The notes: generated by a model not told the origin, from the sequence alone. DNA of 64,000 nucleotides from Xanthomonas bonasiae (GCF_017163705.1 NZ_JAFIWB010000006.1:62001-126000), one strand, 5' to 3'. Positions 9,934 through 18,675 are shown, numbered from the stretch's first letter. Made by a program: numbers and translations.

Positions 9934-11987
9934 CCCCAACTGAGGCTGGCGTACAACGCGCGGCCGTCGCCCGGCGAGTAGCCGGACGAGCCGCTGTCGT
10001 ACCAGGCGTAGACGTAGTGGCGATCGGTCAGGTTCTTCAGCTGCAGCGACAGCTCGCGCTGCGCGCGCCATGCCCACGTCGCGCCGACATTGGCCAGCGC
10101 GTAGCCGCCGTAGCGGCCCAGCGTATTGCTGCGTTCCAGATAGTAGTCGCCCTGCGCATTGCCCCAGGCCGACAGCTTCAGCCGCGGCGTGGCCTGCCAG
10201 TCGATGCCGGCGGTGGCCAGGTAGTGCGGCACGTTCTCGATCTCCTTGCCGCGCGTGGCCGGCGCGCTCGGATCGGGCGTGACGATCAGCGCGCGCTGAC
10301 GCGAATACGCCAGCCACAGCGTCCAGCGCTCGTCAGGACGCAGGGTCAGCTGCGCATCCCAACCGCGGGGCAAGGTCTTGCCGACGTTGCCGACCTCGCC
10401 GGTGCCGACCGTGCCATCGACGCCGAGGATGGTCGCCACCTCGTCGGACGCGCGCTGCTCCCAATAGGCGATGCGCGCGTCCAGTCGCTTGGCGTCGGCG
10501 AACTTCAGGCCGGCTTCCCAGCCGTCGTTGTACGACGGCGCCAGGTTGCCGGGCTGGCTGCGGTAGGCGCCGTTGCCGCTGCCGATCTGGAAGGTGCGGC
10601 CCAGGTTGGCATAGGCGCTGGTCTGCGCGGTCAGCGCGAACACCGCGCTGAGCTTGGGCTGCTTGATCGCGCCGTAGGCGTAGGCCGGGTAGCGCGCACC
10701 GCCGAGCCGGTCGCGGAAGCTACCGTCGACCCAGTCCACGCGGTAGGCCGGCACCAGTTGCAAACGCTCGAACGGGCGGATCACCGCCTGCACATAGACC
10801 CCGCGCGTTTCCAGATCGAAATCCCAGTCGCGCAGCGGCGCGGTGCGCACCCGCGCCACCGTGCGATAGCGTTGCGAGGTGTTGTCCTGCCATTGCCCGT
10901 CGACGCCGCCTTCCAGCGCGAACGACGTCGCCCAGTCCACTTCGGGACGCCAGCTGGCCTTGGCCAGGAAACCGCGCTGGGTCTCGTCGGTATCGCGCTC
11001 CTGCTGCGCGCCGGCGGCGGTGAAGCGCACCCAGCGCTGGTTCTGGTAGCGATTCCAGTACAGCGTGGCGCTGCCCTGCACGGCATCGGCCAGTTGCGCA
11101 TCCAGGTGCAGGCTCACCTGCCCGGTCTGGCGTTCGCTGCGGTCGTCGCGCGCATAGTCGGGCGAGCTGCGCGATGCGCGTTGCGCGCTGGCGTAGTCCA
11201 GATAGCCCGCTTCCAGCGCTTCGTTGCGGTAGTAGCGCGCACTGAGCCCGGCCCGCCAGGCCGCGTCCGGCGCGGTGTAGAACCACTTGCCGGCGAAGGC
11301 CCGCTTGCGCGCGTCGGCATGGTCGCGGTAGCCGTCGCTGTCGCGCCAGGCGGCGAAATAGTTCTGGCTCCAGCCGCCACGTTCGATGCCCTGGCTGGCC
11401 TGCACCTCGCGCGTGCCGAAGCTGCCGGCGGTGACGCTGGCGCGGCCGTCGTTGCCACCGCTGCGGGTCAGCACATCGACGCTGCCGGCGATGGCGTTCA
11501 AGCCGTAGCGCGGATCGTTGGTGCCGCGCACGATCTCGATCGCGGCGATGTCCAGCGGAAACACCGCATCCAGGTACGGCATGCCGCCGGCGTTGTCGTT
11601 GCTGGGAACGCCGTCGATCAGCAGCTTGACCGCGTTGACCCGGCCTTCGCCGTTGAAGCCGCGGAACGAGAAACGGCCGGCGTCGGTGCCCATCTTGAAC
11701 TGGGTGACCTGCACCCCGGGCGCGCGCATCAGCAGCTCCCAGCTGTAGTCCACATGCTGGTCCTGCAGCAGGTCGCCGCCGAGGATGTCCACGGAACTGA
11801 GAACGCTGCGCGCGGTCGGCAAGGACAGCGGATCGGCCCGGACCTGGACCTTGCCCAGGGTCAAGGCGGAATCGCCGACGGGCGGTTGCACGCCGCCGTC
11901 GCCGGCATGCGTCGGCAGGGAGACGCTGGCCGCGAAACAGGCGCAGCCGTACGCCGCCAGACGCGGCACGGAAAAGAAACGGATCAT
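9927..11987 (-). CDS. TonB-dependent outer-membrane receptor
   Basis: This is an outer-membrane gated channel of 686 residues. It has a signal peptide ending near THA (residues 1-28), a plug domain (about 45-180, with RAPGVQVTQFKMGT, FSFRGFNGEGRVNAVKLLIDG and IEIVRGTNDPRYG) and a 22-strand-type barrel ending in the aromatic residues LSWGW. A GGAG six bases upstream favours the ATG at 11987 over the one at 11999. It sits between a DUF2946 protein and a PepSY membrane protein; in other proteobacteria that combination goes with copper or iron handling. The substrate cannot be read from the sequence. Copper is my preference because of the Met/His-rich loop in the downstream protein. Confidence 0.85.
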   Translation of the reverse strand: MIRFFSVPRLAAYGCACFAASVSLPTHAGDGGVQPPVGDSALTLGKVQVRADPLSLPTARSVLSSVDILGGDLLQDQHVDYSWELLMRAPGVQVTQFKMGTDAGRFSFRGFNGEGRVNAVKLLIDGVPSNDNAGGMPYLDAVFPLDIAAIEIVRGTNDPRYGLNAIAGSVDVLTRSGGNDGRASVTAGSFGTREVQASQGIERGGWSQNYFAAWRDSDGYRDHADARKRAFAGKWFYTAPDAAWRAGLSARYYRNEALEAGYLDYASAQRASRSSPDYARDDRSERQTGQVSLHLDAQLADAVQGSATLYWNRYQNQRWVRFTAAGAQQERDTDETQRGFLAKASWRPEVDWATSFALEGGVDGQWQDNTSQRYRTVARVRTAPLRDWDFDLETRGVYVQAVIRPFERLQLVPAYRVDWVDGSFRDRLGGARYPAYAYGAIKQPKLSAVFALTAQTSAYANLGRTFQIGSGNGAYRSQPGNLAPSYNDGWEAGLKFADAKRLDARIAYWEQRASDEVATILGVDGTVGTGEVGNVGKTLPRGWDAQLTLRPDERWTLWLAYSRQRALIVTPDPSAPATRGKEIENVPHYLATAGIDWQATPRLKLSAWGNAQGDYYLERSNTLGRYGGYALANVGATWAWRAQRELSLQLKNLTDRHYVYAWYDSGSSGYSPGDGRALYASLSWGW

Positions 11988-12055
11988 CGATGGCTCCATC
12001 AGCACGAAGACGCGCCGCGGCGACGCCACGGCACGAAAGAACAGCCGTTCGTGTT

Positions 12056-12466
12056 TCAGGAGTACAGCGGAGGCCCGCGTGCGGCGTGAGCGCGCCAGAT
12101 GCCCGTGTCCACCACCGGCGCGCGCGGCGCGGCCAGCGGCACGCGCTGGCGCAACCACGGCAACACCAGCAACAGCAACGCCAGCAAGGGCAGCAGGCGC
12201 GCGGCCAGCAGGCAGTAATCGCACGCCTGCTCGTGCGCCATGCCGCCGTCGTCATGGACGCCGGCGTGGGCAGGCGACGACGCCGCAGGCAACGCAAGCA
12301 CCGATTGCAGGCCGCGGCTGGTGCACAGCGCCTCCGCCGCGGCAGCGGCCCAGTCGCCGGACCGCGCCTGCTGCCAACGGCTCAGCAACGGCGCAGCCAG
12401 CATCAGCGCGATCGCCAGCAGGGCGAGCGTTCCCCAAAGCGACGTTGGCTGGCGGCGACGGATCAC
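12056..12466 (-). CDS. DUF2946 family membrane protein
   Basis: A 136-residue protein with a GTG start, an N-terminal hydrophobic helix (WGTLALLAIALMLAAPLL), a periplasmic-looking central region, the motif HEQACDYCLLAARLL and a second helix. The CxxC preceded by His, and the two-helix layout, are typical of DUF2946, which is often found beside copper-related TonB receptors. It is first in a three-gene unit with the receptor and PepSY protein and lies 68 bases upstream of the receptor start. Metal sensing or binding at the CxxC is inference. Confidence 0.65.
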   Translation of the reverse strand: MIRRRQPTSLWGTLALLAIALMLAAPLLSRWQQARSGDWAAAAAEALCTSRGLQSVLALPAASSPAHAGVHDDGGMAHEQACDYCLLAARLLPLLALLLLVLPWLRQRVPLAAPRAPVVDTGIWRAHAARGPPLYS

Positions 12467-12739
12467 CGCCGCAGTCTAGGGCCTATTGCCGGGCTCGCGG
12501 AAGGCCCTGCGACAGCTTGACGCATGTGCGGCAAGGCGGGACGCGCGGTGTGCATGCCGCCGGGCGACCGCACACGGCGCGCCGATCCGGCCGCGGCAGT
12601 GACCCAGCCCCCACTTCGGCGACAGGAATCGCTTACAGCGTGGCGCGGTGCTCAAGCCCTGTGGTGCCGTGTCGATACCTGCACCGAAGCCACGCCTGTG
12701 CGTCGGCCATTCGAAGACTTCATCCGTGGAGGGACGAAG

Positions 12740-12961
12740 ATGATTCCGAGTAAAAGCCATCCCAAGTGGGTTCCGCTGCTCCGCGGCGATACCAAGCTGC
12801 AGTTCAAGGTATTCGCCGGGAACATGATGCTGAGCCAGTGCGCGCGCAAGTTGAAAAGCGATGCGTCGCCGCAGACCGTACAGGCCTGCATCGACGAGGC
12901 GCACGCGTTCTTCAGCAAATACGAAAATCTCTACAAGGCCGAGCTGCAGGCCCACTTCTGA
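12740..12961 (+). CDS. Small hypothetical protein, first gene of a two-gene unit
   Basis: A 73-residue protein beginning MIPSKSHPKWVPLLRG and ending YKAELQAHF, preceded by the purine-rich GGAGGGACGAAG as ribosome-binding site. It is predicted to be largely helical and soluble, with two cysteines (SQCARK and QACIDE) and no membrane segment. It lies 11 bases upstream of a FIST-like protein gene, and an AGGAGAAG ribosome-binding site for that gene fills the gap, so the two are probably co-transcribed. I do not recognise the family and assign no function. Confidence 0.7.
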   Translation: MIPSKSHPKWVPLLRGDTKLQFKVFAGNMMLSQCARKLKSDASPQTVQACIDEAHAFFSKYENLYKAELQAHF

Positions 12962-12972
12962 GGAGAAGCGAC

Positions 12973-13956
12973 ATGCTGATGACACGCGAACAAGCGGCGC
13001 AGAAGATCCAATCCGGCGCCACGCTGTACCTGGCCGGCGACCAGGCCCTGCTCGACAGCCTGCCCAAGGGCAACTGGATCGGCGGCACCATCCCCTATTT
13101 CATGGACAAGCAAGGCGGCACCCACAGCCGCGAACTGATCTTCGTCAGCGAGCAGGACCCTTGCGTCAGCGGCTCGAGCGTGCGCTGGTACGACGTGGGC
13201 GAACTGCCGTCCATCGCCAGCGACTCGCCCGATCACGGCTTCAGCGTGATCATCCTGCCGGCGACCAGCCAGGCGCACGTGCGCTATGCGCAGGATTCGC
13301 CCGACTACCCCGGACTGTTCATGAAGAACATCGTCGGCTGGGTGTCCGGCGTGGACCTGGCGGACCTGGGCAAGCTGGCGCCGCGCATCTACGACGGCAC
13401 CAGCGGCAAATCCTACAGCGAAGGCTGCGTGGCGCTGCACGCGACGCTGCCGGAGGACAAGATGGTCTCGGTCGGGATCGTCAACTGCTTCGAGCAGGGC
13501 GACGGCGACGTGATCACCTTCGCGCAGGACGGCTTCGACGTCGGCCAGGCGCTGGTCAACGGCGAGCCGCGCGACTTCGCCGAGTACCTCACCGCCAACC
13601 AGATCGACGTGCGGCTGCCGCTGGTCGCCGACTACAACGGCGAGAAGATCAACGCCAGCATCCAGTCGATCGACCAGGACGGACGCAAGGTCACGCTGTA
13701 CGCGCCGGTGTTCCGCGGCGTGGAGTACCGCATCGCTGCACCGGTGGCCAACTACGTCGAGGAATTCTCGCGGCAGTTGCCACAGACCGTGAGCAGCCCC
13801 GAGTTCAGCTGCAACTGCATCCTCAACTTCCTGTATTCGGAACTGGAGGGCAAGCGCACCGGCGAACTGATCGGACCGGTGACCTTCGGCGAAGTGGCCT
13901 ACCAGTTGCTCAACCAGACCATGGTGTACCTGCAGATCGAGGACATGCCGACCTGA
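12973..13956 (+). CDS. Hypothetical protein with FIST-like C-terminal features
   Basis: A 327-residue soluble protein with no signal peptide. Early motifs include LYLAGDQALLDSLPKGNWIGGTIPYF. The C-terminal half holds FSCNCILNFLYSELEGKR and then TFGEVAYQLLNQTMVYL, which resembles the end of FIST_C domains (GEI...HNQT). FIST domains are proposed small-ligand sensors in signalling proteins, often without other domains. The resemblance is by eye only and the N-terminal half shows no clear match. Start chosen for the strong AGGAGAAG site. It is paired with the 73-residue gene upstream and ended by a hairpin at 13978. Confidence 0.7.
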   Translation: MLMTREQAAQKIQSGATLYLAGDQALLDSLPKGNWIGGTIPYFMDKQGGTHSRELIFVSEQDPCVSGSSVRWYDVGELPSIASDSPDHGFSVIILPATSQAHVRYAQDSPDYPGLFMKNIVGWVSGVDLADLGKLAPRIYDGTSGKSYSEGCVALHATLPEDKMVSVGIVNCFEQGDGDVITFAQDGFDVGQALVNGEPRDFAEYLTANQIDVRLPLVADYNGEKINASIQSIDQDGRKVTLYAPVFRGVEYRIAAPVANYVEEFSRQLPQTVSSPEFSCNCILNFLYSELEGKRTGELIGPVTFGEVAYQLLNQTMVYLQIEDMPT

Positions 13957-13977
13957 GCGCCGCACAACGGCTCCACC

Positions 13978-14003
13978 CGGCGGGCGCAGCGATGCGCCCG
14001 CCG
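13978..14003 (+). terminator. Hairpin terminator after the FIST-like gene
   Basis: An 11-bp perfect stem (CGGCGGGCGCA / TGCGCCCGCCG) with a GCGA loop lies 21 bases after the stop and is followed by TCGTTTG. The T-run is weak, so this is a probable rather than certain intrinsic terminator. It separates this unit from arsR. Confidence 0.6.
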
Positions 14004-14028
14004 TCGTTTGTGGAACGGGGCCACGCGC

Positions 14029-14067
14029 TTGCTTCATTTCGTAATTTCTGGAATTATCGAATTGATG
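14029..14067 (+). promoter_or_regulatory. arsR promoter with overlapping palindromic operator
   Basis: TTGCTT (14029-14034) and AATTAT (14052-14057) are 17 bases apart and fit -35 and -10 boxes. The inverted repeat TAATT-N5-AATTA (14042-14056) covers the spacer and -10, where an autorepressing ArsR would block RNA polymerase. Transcription from this -10 would start at or within a couple of bases of the arsR ATG (14065), so the message may be leaderless. Confidence 0.55.
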
Positions 14068-14397
14068 GACGCCGACAGCACCGTTTCCGCCCTGCGCGCG
14101 CTCGCCCACGGGCACCGCCTGGCCGCCTACCGTGCGCTGGTCCAGGCCGGGCCGGACGGCATGGCGGTGGGCGAATTGCGCGCCGCATTGGGCCTGCCCG
14201 CGGCGACGCTGACCGCGCACCTGCACGTGCTGCGCGGGGCCGGCCTGATCGCCGACGAACGCCAGGGCCGGGTGATCCGGCTGCGCGCCGACTACGCGCG
14301 CATGTACGCGCTGATCGGCTTCCTGACCGAAAACTGCTGCGGCAATGGCAGCTGTTCCCCCGACGCTGCAGCGCCCGCCGCCGCGCGCGTGCCATAG
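14065..14397 (+). CDS. arsR: ArsR-family arsenic-responsive repressor
   Basis: A 110-residue winged-helix repressor of the SmtB/ArsR family. The DNA-recognition part is LGLPAATLTAHLHVLRGAGL and the wing RQGRVIRLRADY. The canonical ELCVC site in helix 3 is absent. Instead a cysteine cluster, ENCCGNGSC, lies near the C-terminus, like the As(III) site described for the Acidithiobacillus ferrooxidans ArsR. The start is the ATG at 14065, immediately after a palindrome overlapping the promoter; a longer reading from a TTG at 14008 would run through that promoter. It leads an arsR-arsC-arsH operon. Confidence 0.88.
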   Translation: MDADSTVSALRALAHGHRLAAYRALVQAGPDGMAVGELRAALGLPAATLTAHLHVLRGAGLIADERQGRVIRLRADYARMYALIGFLTENCCGNGSCSPDAAAPAAARVP

Positions 14398-14431
14398 CGC
14401 AGCGCCCTCCTCCCTATCGCACCGAGTCCCG

Positions 14432-14857
14432 ATGAGCGCCATCACGATCTACCACAACCCCGCCTGCGGCACCTCGCGCAATGTCCTCGGACTGATCCGC
14501 AACAGCGGCGCGGAACCGACCGTGGTCGAATACCTGAAGACCCCGCCGGACCGCGCCACCCTGCAGGCGCTGATCGCAGCACTGGGCATCCCGCTGCGCG
14601 AGGCGATCCGGCAGAAGGGCACGCCCTACGCCGAACTGGGTCTGGACGACCCGGCGCTGAGCGACGACGCATTGCTCGACGCGATGCTGCAGCACCCGAT
14701 CCTGATCAACCGGCCGATCGTGGTCACCGCACTGGGCACGCGCCTGTGCCGGCCGTCGGAAACGGTGCTGGAGATCCTGCCCTCGCCGCAGCGCGGCGCC
14801 TTCGCCAAGGAAGACGGCGAACCCCTGATCGACGCGGACGGCCGCCGTGTCGGTTGA
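14432..14857 (+). CDS. arsC: Arsenate reductase, glutaredoxin-dependent type
   Basis: ArsC reduces arsenate to arsenite using glutathione and glutaredoxin. The 141 residues match the usual length. The catalytic cysteine is in [10 protein letters not shown], and the family's arginines are in NRPIVVT and LCRPSETV. Its 3' end overlaps arsH by 11 bases. The arsenite produced would normally be exported, but no ArsB or Acr3 pump is encoded in the window, so export must depend on another locus. Confidence 0.93.
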   Translation: MSAITIYHNPACGTSRNVLGLIRNSGAEPTVVEYLKTPPDRATLQALIAALGIPLREAIRQKGTPYAELGLDDPALSDDALLDAMLQHPILINRPIVVTALGTRLCRPSETVLEILPSPQRGAFAKEDGEPLIDADGRRVG

Positions 14858-15584
14858 CCTGTCCGAGCTGCCGAACCTGGACCCGGCCGCGTTCGTGCGC
14901 CCGGATCCGCTGGCGCTGAGCGCCGCCCGCGCCACGCATCCGCCGCGCATCCTGCTGCTGTACGGCTCGTTGCGCGAGCGCTCCTACAGCAAGCTGCTGG
15001 CGCTGGAAGCGGCGCGGCTGCTGCAGGCGATGGGCGCGGAAACGCGCCTGTTCGATCCGCGCGGCCTGCCGCTGCCCGACGCCGCCCCAGACAGCGATGC
15101 GAAAGTGCAGGAACTGCGCGAGCTGACCCTGTGGAGCGAAGGCATGGTCTGGTCCTCGCCGGAACGGCACGGCGCGATGAGCGGCGTGCTCAAGGCGCAG
15201 ATCGACTGGATCCCGCTCAGCCAGGGCGCGCTGCGCCCCACCCAGGGCAAGACCCTGGCGCTGCTGCAGGTGTCCGGCGGCTCGCAGTCGTTCAATGCGC
15301 TCAACCAGATGCGCGTGCTCGGCCGCTGGATGCGCCTGCTGACCATCCCCAACCAGTCGTCGGTGGCCAAGGCCTGGCAGGAATTCGATCCCCCCGGACG
15401 GATGCTTCCCTCGCCCTATTACGACCGGCTGGTGGACGTGATGGAGGAACTGCTCAAGTTCACCCTGCTCACCCGCGACCTGGCGCCGTACCTGGTCGAC
15501 CGCTACAGCGAACGCCGGCCGGGCACCGATTCCCTGGCCGCGGCATCGGGCGCGGCACCGCCGGCGGTCGTTGCGTCGACGTGA
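14847..15584 (+). CDS. arsH: Arsenical resistance protein ArsH, NADPH-dependent FMN reductase
   Basis: ArsH is a flavodoxin-fold FMN oxidoreductase that oxidises trivalent organoarsenicals and is found in many ars operons. The 245-residue product shows the FMN-phosphate loop [11 protein letters not shown] and the signature [20 protein letters not shown]. The start is a GTG inside the end of arsC, giving an 11-base overlap. It is the last gene of the operon. Confidence 0.92.
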   Translation: MSVDLSELPNLDPAAFVRPDPLALSAARATHPPRILLLYGSLRERSYSKLLALEAARLLQAMGAETRLFDPRGLPLPDAAPDSDAKVQELRELTLWSEGMVWSSPERHGAMSGVLKAQIDWIPLSQGALRPTQGKTLALLQVSGGSQSFNALNQMRVLGRWMRLLTIPNQSSVAKAWQEFDPPGRMLPSPYYDRLVDVMEELLKFTLLTRDLAPYLVDRYSERRPGTDSLAAASGAAPPAVVAST

Positions 15585-15652
15585 AGACCGCGTCGTCAAA
15601 ATGTGTGATCGGTACCATAGACTGAGCGACTCACCGTCGCCGAGCCGTTCGC

Positions 15653-16861
15653 ATGTCTTCCGTCGCACCCGCTGCCGGCCCGGTCTATTGCGCCGCCAAG
15701 CCCGGCAACGAAACGCTGCGCCTGGACGCGTTGCATAGCTACGCGATCCTGGACACGCCGCGCGAGCCGGCCTTCGACGACATCACCCGCCTGGCGGCGA
15801 TGATCTGCCAGACCCCGATCGCGGTGGTCAACCTGATCGACAGCGAGCGGCAGTGGTTCAAGAGCGAGATCGGCCTGGGCACCCGGGAAACCCCGCTGGC
15901 GACCTCGCTGTGCGCGCACGCATTGCTCGAGGACGACCTGCTGCTGGTGCCGGATACGCGCGAGGATCCGCGCTTCGCCTCCAATCCGCTGGTCACCGGC
16001 GCGGAACGCCTGCATTTCTACGCCGGCGCCTTGCTGAAGACCTCCGACGGCCTGCCGCTGGGCACCGTCTGCGTGCTCGACCGGCGCGCGCGGCAGCTGA
16101 CCTACGAACAGATCGAAGCGCTGCGCGCGCTGGCGCGGCAGGCGATGGCGCAGCTGGAACTGCGCAAGGCACTGGCGCTGGCGCAGGAATCCAACCATTA
16201 CCGCAGCCGCCTGCTGGCCATCGCCGGCCACGACCTGAAGACGCCGCTGCGCACGGCGTCCTATGCGTTGGCCAAGGTCCAGCGCCAGCTCGATGCGGTC
16301 GGCAGCGTGCCGCTGGACGAGGCGCGCAAGGCGCTGAACCAGGTCGCCGCCGGCCTGGACGATCTCGCCACCAGCGCGGTCGCCGGCGGTGAGCACAGCC
16401 TGCCGGTGCAGGGCGAGGTGGCCCTGGGCGAGCTGCTCGGCCCGATCCTGGACACCTGGCGGCCGCAGGCCGCGGCCAAGGGACTGCGGCTGCGCTACGT
16501 GCCGACCAAACTGCGCGTGCGCAGCCACGCCACGCTGCTGGCCACGTTGCTCGGCAACCTGCTCGGCAACGCGGTCAAGTACACCGAGCACGGCTCGGTG
16601 CTGATCGGCTGCCGGCGCCGGCGCGATCACGTGGTGGTGGAGATCATCGACAGCGGCATCGGCATGGACGGCGACAGCCTGCGCACCCTGTTCCAGGCGT
16701 TCCGCCAGGCCGATCCGCGCAGCGAAGGGCTCGGCCTGGGACTGTGGATCGTGCGCCGCACCGCCGAGACGCTGGGCTGCAGTGTCGAGGTGCGCAGCCG
16801 CCCGGGCCAGGGCAGCCGCTTCTCGGTCACGCTGCCGCTGGCGAGCGCGACCAAGGCCTGA
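15653..16861 (+). CDS. GAF-domain sensor histidine kinase, soluble
   Basis: A 402-residue cytoplasmic histidine kinase. The N-terminal GAF domain (about 20-165, with LDALHSYAILDTPREPAFDDI, a common start for phytochrome-like GAF kinases, and GTVCVLD) should bind a small ligand. The dimerisation and phosphoacceptor motif AGHDLKTPL is near residue 192. The HATPase domain has NLLGNAVKYT, DSGIGM and GLGLGLWIVRR. There are no membrane segments, so the signal is cytoplasmic. No response regulator is adjacent, so it is an orphan kinase. The preceding ars operon ends about 70 bases upstream. Confidence 0.85.
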   Translation: MSSVAPAAGPVYCAAKPGNETLRLDALHSYAILDTPREPAFDDITRLAAMICQTPIAVVNLIDSERQWFKSEIGLGTRETPLATSLCAHALLEDDLLLVPDTREDPRFASNPLVTGAERLHFYAGALLKTSDGLPLGTVCVLDRRARQLTYEQIEALRALARQAMAQLELRKALALAQESNHYRSRLLAIAGHDLKTPLRTASYALAKVQRQLDAVGSVPLDEARKALNQVAAGLDDLATSAVAGGEHSLPVQGEVALGELLGPILDTWRPQAAAKGLRLRYVPTKLRVRSHATLLATLLGNLLGNAVKYTEHGSVLIGCRRRRDHVVVEIIDSGIGMDGDSLRTLFQAFRQADPRSEGLGLGLWIVRRTAETLGCSVEVRSRPGQGSRFSVTLPLASATKA

Positions 16862-16903
16862 GCGCCACCGCACCGCGCGCACCGTGGCGCGCGGCACTGC
16901 GGG

Positions 16904-17491
16904 TTATTCCTTCAGCACCATGTCGATGCACAACACCGCGGCCATGATCAGGATGCGCACGTCGTCCTCGCTCGGCACCGCATTCTCGATCGCGAGCATG
17001 TAGTTGTCGGCCGAGGTGAACAGCTCCTTGCCCAGCCCGGCCCACTTCTTGGACACCCGCGCCAGTTCGCGCTCGCCCTGCACGAAGCGGAAATCCCAAC
17101 TGGTCCATTTGCCGCGCAGCGTGCACACCAGCTTCTCGCGCGCATCGAGCACGTCGAACTTGCCGCCGATGGAGAAGAACTTCTGGCTGAAGGAACCGAC
17201 CAGGCGATCGTGCTCGTCCAGCACCTCGACCTTGGACAGGAACAGCGAGAAACCGCGCTTGACCGTCAGCACCTTCTGCCCGTTCGGGGTGCGCACCTCC
17301 ACATGGAACGGGGTCATGCGCTTGTAGTCGCTGAAACGGAAGATCTTGGTGAACAGGCCCAGGTTCGGCTCGCGGCATTCGAGCACCTTCTGGTTGCTCT
17401 GCGGATCGAACACGTCGTAGTTGTTGGCGGCCTTGAACATGCCGACCTGCTCCTTGACGAAGAACAGGTTCTGCTGGAGGACGGGGTGCAT
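16904..17491 (-). CDS. Scramblase / LURP-one-related protein
   Basis: A 195-residue protein with the tubby-like beta-barrel signature of the phospholipid scramblase/LOR family: repeated strand motifs such as FFVKEQVGMFKAANNYDVFDP, REPNLGLFTKIFRF and GKFDVLDAREKLVCTLRGK, and a C-terminal hydrophobic helix (ILIMAAVLCIDMVL) packed inside the barrel. Bacterial members are poorly characterised and lipid scrambling is unproven. AAGGA five bases upstream supports the ATG at 17491; another ATG lies two codons upstream. It is on the same strand as cysB but about 200 bases away and probably separate. Confidence 0.75.
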   Translation of the reverse strand: MHPVLQQNLFFVKEQVGMFKAANNYDVFDPQSNQKVLECREPNLGLFTKIFRFSDYKRMTPFHVEVRTPNGQKVLTVKRGFSLFLSKVEVLDEHDRLVGSFSQKFFSIGGKFDVLDAREKLVCTLRGKWTSWDFRFVQGERELARVSKKWAGLGKELFTSADNYMLAIENAVPSEDDVRILIMAAVLCIDMVLKE

Positions 17492-17691
17492 GGACATCCT
17501 TGTTTCGGGTAAAAGAGCGCGCACCGTAGCGGCCGCGCGCAAGGATGGCAATGGCATGCCCGAACGGCACGGCATCGGCGCGCAGCGACGAGCGCGCCGT
17601 GTGCGCGGCGCCAGCGGCGAGCGCCGCTGCGGATATCGCCCGACTGGAGCGGCAAGCGCCAGGCGCGGCGAAGACGCCGCAGCAGCGCCGC

Positions 17692-18675
17692 TCAGCTGGT
17701 GATGGTCTGGGTCAGCTCTTCCCAGGTCGGCGGGGTCGGCCAGTCCGGCTCCTGGTTGCCTTCCATGACCCGGCGCAGGTCGCGGGTGTCGATCTGCGGC
17801 GCCAGCACATGCACCAGTTCCAGCGCGTAGTCGCGCAGCACGCGGTCGCGCGGCAGCACCGCCCAGGCGATGCACTCGGGGATCTCCGGCGGCGCCGGCC
17901 AGGCGCGCAGGTCGGTATCGCCGGCATGCACCGCCATTTCCGCGAGCAGGCCGACGCCGAGCCCGGCACGCACGTAGGTCTTGATCAGGTCCGCGTCGAG
18001 CGCGGTCAGGGCGATGCTCGGCTCCAGCCCGAGCCGGGCGAACGCGCGCTGCAACGAGGAGCCGGAGCGGGTCGAGGATTCGTAGCTGATCAGCGGCTGC
18101 GCTGCCAGCGCGGCCATGTCCGGCACCCGCTTGGGCACGTCCAGCGCATGCCCGCGCGGCACCAGCACCAGCCGCCGCCAGCGGTACAACGGCACCGCGA
18201 TGCCGGCGCCCGGCTCGCTGCCGGCGGTGCTGACGATGGCGATGTCGGCGTCGCCCTGGCTGAGCAGGTCCAGCGCCGCGCTCTCGGCGGCCTGCTGCAG
18301 ATGCACGCTGACCTGCGGATACGCCTGCTTGATCTGCGCCACCGCCGGCGGCAGCACGAAGCGCGCCTGGGTGTGGGTGGTGGTCAGGGTCAGCTGGCCC
18401 TGGCTCTCGCGGCGCTGGTTGGCGGCGTAGGTGCGGATGTTGTTGGCCTCGGCCAGCACCGCGCGGGCGCGCTCGATCACTTCGCGGCCGGCCGGGGTCA
18501 CCATCTCCAGGCTGCGGCCCTTGCGCACGAACAGCAGGAAGCCGAGTTCGTCCTCCAGCTGCTTGAGCTGCTTGGACAGCCCCGGCTGGGTGGCGTGCAC
18601 GCGTGCCGCGGCCAGGGTGATGTTGAGATCGGCATCGGCGATGGCGACGAGGTAGCGGAGTTGGGTCAGCGTCAT
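17692..18675 (-). CDS. cysB: LysR-family regulator of the cysteine regulon
   Basis: A 327-residue LysR-type activator closely resembling CysB/Cbl. The N-terminal helix-turn-helix starts MTLTQLRYLVAIADADLNIT and includes AAARVHATQPGLSKQLKQLE. The effector domain has TTTHTQARFVLPP, the CysB-type acetylserine/sulfate pocket segment. It is divergent from cysG-cysK and in a neighbourhood full of cys genes, so the assignment as CysB is well supported. Regulation of the cysD/cysJ region is expected from family knowledge. Confidence 0.9.
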   Translation of the reverse strand: MTLTQLRYLVAIADADLNITLAAARVHATQPGLSKQLKQLEDELGFLLFVRKGRSLEMVTPAGREVIERARAVLAEANNIRTYAANQRRESQGQLTLTTTHTQARFVLPPAVAQIKQAYPQVSVHLQQAAESAALDLLSQGDADIAIVSTAGSEPGAGIAVPLYRWRRLVLVPRGHALDVPKRVPDMAALAAQPLISYESSTRSGSSLQRAFARLGLEPSIALTALDADLIKTYVRAGLGVGLLAEMAVHAGDTDLRAWPAPPEIPECIAWAVLPRDRVLRDYALELVHVLAPQIDTRDLRRVMEGNQEPDWPTPPTWEELTQTITS

